DNA from: Acestrorhynchus altus
Taxonomy: Eukaryota; Chordata; Actinopteri; Characiformes; Acestrorhynchidae
DNA: 64,000 bases
Assembly: GCA_034509495.1 (NCBI GenBank)
Contig: CM067522.1
Coordinates: 4,025,256 to 4,089,255 of the forward strand
Reading direction: 5' to 3'
Under the pieces are notes generated by a model. That model ran no database searches, had not been told where the DNA came from, and worked only from the letters and a program-made list of their open reading frames with translations. Within the stretch, counting starts at the first letter, position 1. Each line of letters begins with the position of its first letter. Shown one piece after another: positions 58,068 to 64,000 of this stretch. The position numbers and the translations under genes were made by a program.

Positions 58068-59270
58068 CACGTATAGACACATACACTCAATGTGTGGAGC
58101 TGCACTGTAGTAAACACCCGAATTCAAGGGTAAACAAATCCTCAGCTTGAGGGAGGTTTAACATTGTTACAGAGTCCAAATTCATATTCACAGTTTGATA
58201 AGCTGCTTATTAATTTTTGGTTTATTGCAATCTTGGAAACCTCCTTTTCTTACCATAACTTTTTTAATAAAAGAGTGTGATGGATCTCCTTGGTCCATAT
58301 GCTCCATTCATGGAAACAATGAAGAAACAGGCTGTTTACCACCATCCCCTCACCCTGATGTTAAATGGAGGACAGCCAATCAGAGCAGAGCAGAGCTATA
58401 TATATATAAAAATGACCAAATATGATATATGACACTATCTGTATTGCAAAAATACAACTAATATTAGAATATTTGGAATTCCTGTATCAACATTCCTGTA
58501 ATATCAAACATATTAAAATATGTGAACCTATTCGAAATTGGCCATTGGTCAAATTATGAATCTTATATATCATTATCCTTAGAAAGATTAATAATATACA
58601 CTGAACAATTATATTTAATGTATCATAATTGAGAATGATATTTAATTCATACATTGATTGTGCATGTTGATTTAAAAGGAATTGGTATTTATTGGTGCCT
58701 AAACACAAAGAAATGTTATTTGAGACTCTATAATAGTATTATGACATATTTAGGGTATAGTCTCTTTAAAGTACTGGTGATTTCCGTGCTCTTTAGCTGC
58801 AGTGGCCTCGTGGAACACAGTAGACTGTTGTGTTCTATGGTGAGATGAGAGATTCCTGGCATGAATATATGATGCATTAAAACAGACATTATAAATTATT
58901 TTTACACTATTTGTATATTAACTATGCAGTTTCTTCCTAAAGGCCTAATTTAGACTACAAAGATTTTTGGCTCAGAAAGAAAAATGTAGCTTTCTGAAAA
59001 CTGAACAGAGAACGGAATATCAACATAACAAGCAAACAACGTGTTACTATTACATGGACCAGCCTCAGTAATTATATTTAATAATAAATCAGAGCAGGAA
59101 AACTCTGGACAGAGCAAGTCCCCGTTGATCAAAGTCAGGCCCTTGTTGACGTCTTGTCTAAAAGCTGTAGTTCCAGTCATGGTCCTGACCCTGTGACCCA
59201 GAACAAGGGACCAAGATGTCTCGGCCAATCACCTGTCATGGAAATCACACACTGCCTCGTTAATTCCTGA
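58065..59270. other. AT-rich non-coding sequence
   Basis: No exon, repeat family or RNA gene recognised. Confidence 0.35.
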
Positions 59271-59275
59271 CAAAT

Positions 59276-59290
59276 GCACACACACACACG

Positions 59291-59351
<61 letters not shown>
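59276..59351. repeat. (CA)n microsatellite
   Basis: About 37 CA units, with a CGAA interruption near the left end. Confidence 0.95.
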
Positions 59352-59353
<2 letters not shown>

Positions 59354-59749
59354 GCTTCATTGAGAGTACCCATGTTGTGCGGGTCAGGGGATCATGAGGT
59401 TGACAGGGTTACAAGGAGGTGGTTTGGTTCACTCATCAGAGTCGAGGGACCACCCCTCCCAATGTGCCCACTCTTTCAAAGTTCAAGTTGAAAAGTTCAG
59501 TGTGAAAAAGTTTCCAAGTTTTCAAACTTTTAGTAAATGTAGCATTTTATTATAAACAGAGGTTTAGATTTATATCAGAGTAAATAATGTACTGAAATCA
59601 TACCGTATGACAAAGTAAATATCAATGTATAGGAATGTGTATCAGGATACTTTGGAATGATCACTTCTGAAGTTCAAATCAGGAAATTTCATGTAATACA
59701 GTGTAAATTTGCACATTATTCTAATATATTTTATTTGTGATTTATAAAT

Positions 59750-60895
59750 AATGTACAGAGCACACAGAAAGCCTTCACAGCCCTTCACATTTGGCACATT
59801 TTGCACATTTTATGTTACAGCCTTGTTTCAAAATAGATTCAATTCATTTCTCCCTCAAAATTCGACACACAAAACCCCACAATTACAAAGTTTTGTTTGA
59901 AATCTTCGCAAATTTATAAAAAGATAAAACACAAAAATATAAAATGTACGTATGTGTTCAAAAACTTTTCTCAATACTTTGTTGAAGCACTTTTCACAGC
60001 AATTACAGCCTCGTGTATTTTTATTATGATGTTGGCACCTGTTTTTGGGAAGGTTCTCCCATTCTTCCCTGCAGAACGTGTGGGTGTGTGCTTTGGGTCA
60101 TTGTCATGTTGGAAGATTTAACCTTCATCTGGAGCATGTTATCATCACAGATGTCTCTGTACATCACTGCAGTCATCTTTCGCTCAACCCTTTCTAGTCT
60201 CCCAGTTCCTTCTGCAGAAAAACATCCCCACAGCATGATGCTGCCACCACCATGCTTCACTGTAGGAATGGTATTGGCTAGGTGATGAGCAGGGCCTAGA
60301 TTCCTCCAGACATGATGTTCGGCATTCAGTCCAATCTTTTGGTTTCTCATGGTCTAAGAGTCCATTAGGTGCCTTTCGGTAAGTCCAGGTGGGCTGTCAT
60401 GTGCCTTTTAATGAAGACTGGCTTCCATCTGGCCACTCTACACATACATGCCTGATTGGTGGAATGATGCTGAAATAGTTGTCCCTCTGGAAGGTTCTCC
60501 TCTCTACACAGAGCAATGTTGGAGCTCTGTCACACTGACCATTGGATTCTTGGTCACCCCCCTACTTAGGCCCTTCACCCATGGTGAGCTCTAGGAAGAG
60601 TCCTGGTGGTTCCAAACTTCTTCCATTTCCAGTTGATGGAGGCCACTGTTCTCTGCACCTATGCTCAGATCTGTGTCTCTGTCTATTATGGGACCGTATA
60701 TAAACAGGTCTGTGTGTCTTTCCAAATCATGTCCAATCAACCAAATTTACCACAGGTGTCCAATCAAGCTGTAGAAACAGTGGAATCGGTGGAAACATCT
60801 GCATCTGTGCTCAAATTTTAGTGTCATGACAAATGCTGTGAAAACTTATGTACATTCTATTTTTGTTTTTTTATTTTTAATACATTTAAGAATAA
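59750..60895 (-). mobile_element. Tc1-like transposon relic, family F, nearly full length
   Basis: The left terminal region reads AAAGCCTTCACAGCCCTTCA and TTTTATGTTACAGCCTTG. A subterminal block (59911-59960) is matched in inverted orientation by 60838-60890, as in Tc1 elements with long inverted repeats. On the - strand there is MRNQKIGLNAEHHVWRN, then HHLANTIPTVKHGGGSIMLW, then GCFSAEGTGRLERVERKMTA. The C-terminal catalytic part between 60010 and about 60110 is deleted, and the right side (60360-60690) preserves N-terminal phrases with indels. Dead copy, the most complete in the window. Confidence 0.85.
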
Positions 60896-60899
60896 AAAT

Positions 60900-62800
60900 C
60901 AGCCAGGACTGATGGTGAGTTCAAAACTCAAACAGAAATAATGAAGTTCAAACAAAAGTGAAACAAATTTTTGCAGGTTGAAACGTTGTGCTCATATTGT
61001 AAGATGTTGGTTATAAATCAGACTTTAATCTATGTAGCCTCACAGATTCAGTGTAATATTTATTTTTATGAATTACTGTACAGTGCAAGATGAAAACAAC
61101 AATAAGACCCCTGTATTCTGGTGTTGTAAGCTCCTGTTTGTTCCATAATGCTTGATGTTTCCATACATTTGCACAAATTTCATACCCTGGATGCCAACCA
61201 ATAGGAACCCCTCTGTTGGTTTAGTGAACTAGCCAATGGTAGTACAGCGTGGTAATGCTGGAGTGAGCCACAGCTGATGCCAGGACAATCGAGAAAGCCT
61301 CTGGCTTCATCAGTGATTACCCACAATACATTATACAGACAAACTCGCCAGTGTCTCTTATAGGAGCATATATATGTAGACATATAGGTCCACTCGTAGC
61401 ACAGTGCATGTCTCCATTAATACACAAATAATCTTTTAACGATTAGATATAAACGGAAAGTGTAGTTATAGTGGACTTAAACAGACAATGCTGTTTTCTA
61501 AGTGCTGTAGAACTATCTGAATATTTACACGTCTTAAAACAACAAGTTGACCCCCTTAAAGAACCCATTGTGGTCAAAAGGGCCATGAGTGTAATGGTGG
61601 TGATGCCTGAGGAGCCAACAAAATATCTGAACCCTCTGAAGCTTATGTCTTCTGGTCCTTCCCCTGAAGCCATGGGTGTAAAAAATAAATGAACACCACA
61701 TGCCAGTCCAGCCTGAACCCCCCTGGTCTTTCTTATACAACCAGCACCCCAAGAGGCCCCGTTGCTCTATTGGACTGCTAGATGCAGTGCCACCTAGTGG
61801 GTTCAAGCTGTGACTCGGATCTTAAGATTGCTCTTCTCCAAGCCTCCTGCTGCTCAAAATCATCACAGACCTGATTCCTCTCCTGGAGAGCTTAAATAAA
61901 TGGCTGATTTTAATGTGATTTTATGTGATGTCATATTATGGATTAATAGTGAAATGTTGAATTAAAAGTACATTTTAAGTAAACCATTAGCGCATTAGTC
62001 ACCCATTCAGCCAGTCATTGACCTTTGAAGGCACTAATGAGGTCTGTAGTTCTGCATGCTTGTTTGCATGCATGTGTTTGGTTATGCATGTTTTCTTAAA
62101 GCCTTAGAAATGAACAACAATAAAATAAAATAAAATAAATAAAATGTAATTTGAGGAAAATATTAAATGATTTTCATAAGACCATGCAGGAAGGTCCATA
62201 AACCAGGTTGGAGACCACTGTTTTTAATATTCCTTAATGTCCTTATGCCATTAGCATGGATGCTAGTTTTGAGTGTAATTTGAGTCAAAATAAACCCTGT
62301 TGGTCATATTAAAATGGCTTTTAGGCTGATTTGAAATGATTGTTTTTGTGATTTACATACAATATATCTGAAGCAGATTAGCCCCACAAATGTGCACTGA
62401 ATGCTGTACGGAGCATTTCAGTCTGGACTACTTTAGGAGGGAGTCACGGGAGCTGACTAATTATGTGTAAAAGGTTAAAATGGTCATAGATTTAAATGAA
62501 CTGTGATCGTAAACCCACTTAAACATCAACTTGAGTGTTAGAACAAAAATAATGAATAGAAATGAATAAATGAATAGAAAATGTAGAGTAGGAGCACTTT
62601 AATATGGATTTAATAGAATGGTAACGTGTTAAAGCGGTGATACTGATACACTGCTACTCTTCTGTGCTGTGGCCTTGTGGGACTTGATTTGAGGAGCACT
62701 GATACACTTACGAATCACAGCCCGGCCATAGCTGCCATCTTCAATTTGTCTTTGTGTGTGACGGGATGCTCCTCAATGAGAAACATAAATTCGACATGTT
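60900..62800. other. AT-rich non-coding sequence
   Basis: No recognised element. A 73-codon + strand frame at 61471-61692 and overlapping - strand frames have no family resemblance. A short (AAATA)-type run lies at 62120-62145. Confidence 0.35.
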
Positions 62801-62805
62801 TGTTT

Positions 62806-62839
62806 TGTGTGTGTGTGTGTGTGTGTCTGTGTGTGTGTG
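62806..62839. repeat. (GT)n microsatellite
   Basis: About 16 GT units with one TCTG interruption. Confidence 0.9.
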
Positions 62840-62899
62840 CATGCGGTGGAAATAATCTCTCGCCTACACAGCGCATTACTGTCAGTAGAGTCTGATTAG

Positions 62900-63305
62900 A
62901 ATATTCATACACAGCTTTGGAATATCACTGGGCAGCCGGCCAGATAACAGAACATCGGAATCAAACTCATAAAGATTCCCAAACGAGTTTAAAGTGCCTC
63001 AGGTTTTTAATGCAACATGTCTATAACATCTTAGGACTTTTAAAATCATTTATTACAGATCCTTATTATATAATTCATTAATAATATCATTATTAATGTG
63101 AATATTCCAGTGTCCACTCAGCATGTGCAGCGGGTTTGTGGGTGTTTCTGCTATAAAACATGGGACAAAACTTTACTTTAGAGCTCATGAAGATCTAAAT
63201 CCCAGAATCTCAAGTTATTAGATTATTTCATAAGATATTTTTTAAATTTTGGCCTGCTGGAAAAGGAAATCAGAATCTCCACGAAAGCATTAAGTGCTCC
63301 AAAAT
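62900..63305. other. AT-rich non-coding sequence
   Basis: Nothing recognised. Confidence 0.35.
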
Positions 63306-63309
63306 TGCC

Positions 63310-63685
63310 CGGTAGATGCTTTATTGACTCTGGACACTGATGAAACACAGTGGACCAACACTGACACTAATGACATCACACCCTAAACTATCACAGACTG
63401 TGGACACTTCTCTAGGAGCTTGAGTTGAGGACTTTTATTTTCCAAATGAAATCCAGAATTTACTTTTGGGAGCTCTGAGCAAAGTCCACTTCTTTTCTAC
63501 TTTGTCCAGCTAAGACTCTTCTGAAGTTGTCTCTGCTTCAGGAAGCTCTCCCAAGTTCTTGAAACAACTTTTCTTGACAGTCCCCTCAAGGATGTGGTAA
63601 TCCCTGTGACTTGTGCACCTTTTCCCACCACATTTTCCCTTCCAGTCAACTTTCCATTAATATGCTTTGATACAGCACTGATTAT
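63310..63685 (-). mobile_element. Tc1-like relic, family D, inverted relative of 35230
   Basis: In reverse complement: CAGTGCTGTATCAAAGCATA then TTAATGGAAAGTTGACTGGA, AGGGAAAATGTGGTGGGAAA, AAGAACTTGGGAGAGCTTCC, then CACTGTGTTTCATCAGTGTC. The same segment order as the + strand copy at 35230, with different internal gaps. Coding frame broken. Confidence 0.7.
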
Positions 63686-63689
63686 GGTT

Positions 63690-64000
63690 GCGAGTCCTGA
63701 AGTAGACGTTTATACTGTTTGAATAGTAATTGATTCAAACTGGAAATGAAATATTTTAATAATTAGAGAAAATGGACTTGTTTCAATAAAATATTATAAA
63801 TAAATCCTCCGGCTGTCAGTCAGTCATTAAGGTTGTTTTTGTCAGTGTTGTGACGCTTGTTGGAATACACGTTTATGTTGGTTTATAATGTGTGAATATA
63901 GCTGTTGGTAGTTTTATGAATATTTTACGTGTTTATTTATAAAGTGAGTTTTTTGGTTCCTGTCCCAAAAATCCAGTTTCATTATGTCATTTAAACAGGT
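63690..64000. other. AT-rich non-coding sequence
   Basis: Nothing recognised to the right edge. Confidence 0.35.

Noticed and set aside
61471..61692. 73-codon + strand frame as a small gene or exon
   Set aside because: No acceptor or donor at its edges, no recognisable domain, and overlapping - strand frames are open too.

Overview
The window looks like teleost fish nuclear DNA, probably intergenic or intronic sequence from a repeat-rich genome. The evidence is AT-rich sequence with very dense (CA)n/(GT)n, (AAT)n, (GA)n and (TTTC)n microsatellites, many decayed Tc1-like transposons of fish families, tRNA-derived SINEs with the fish tail GATAAGAGCG, and a CpG-island promoter with a split first exon. 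An otophysan source (characin, catfish or relative) is an impression from the mix of repeat families and is not proven. There is no bacterial, viral or organellar gene content and no complete protein-coding gene. Almost every open frame is a shadow of a repeat.

Two pieces of host gene can be argued for. (1) On the + strand, a CpG island at about 46790-47740 carries GC and CCAAT boxes, two short upstream ORFs, and a start codon at 47208 that runs seven bases later into a consensus splice donor (intron from 47215). Intron 1 then begins with a G-rich minisatellite and continues to the right edge with no further exon that I can recognise. (2) On the - strand, a 70-base segment (14581 down to 14512) has a strong acceptor, a GTGAGT donor and an open frame coding a hydrophobic, membrane-helix-like stretch. 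It could be a small transmembrane exon of an unidentified gene.

Layout. 1-5.5 kb: unique sequence with possible conserved noncoding DNA and a half fold-back repeat. 5.5-6.4 kb: a Tc1 relic. 7-13.3 kb: mixed unique sequence, then a chimera of two Tc1 families. 13.3-16.2 kb: a CA/GT inverted pair, a 39-bp minisatellite, the candidate exon and an ancient degenerate tandem array. 17-25 kb: dispersed repeats, a Tc3/Tc1 fragment, a SINE and a diverged duplicate pair. 25-33.9 kb: an inverted repeat pair, a 930-base 13-bp minisatellite, Tc1 and MITE relics and a SINE with target-site duplication. 34-45 kb: a Tc1 relic, candidate conserved elements (best at 41.2-41.8 kb), a LINE reverse-transcriptase scrap and inverted copies of one repeat. 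45.7-46.6 kb: a huge compound trinucleotide tract. 46.8-47.8 kb: CpG-island promoter. 48-64 kb: putative intron 1 with more Tc1 relics.

Nothing here shows an undescribed system of cooperating genes. The most useful leads are the candidate membrane exon, the promoter/first exon with overlapping starts, the conserved-looking block at 41.2-41.8 kb, the Tc1 chimera and the unusual tandem arrays. All family assignments come from reading the sequence by eye; no search was run.
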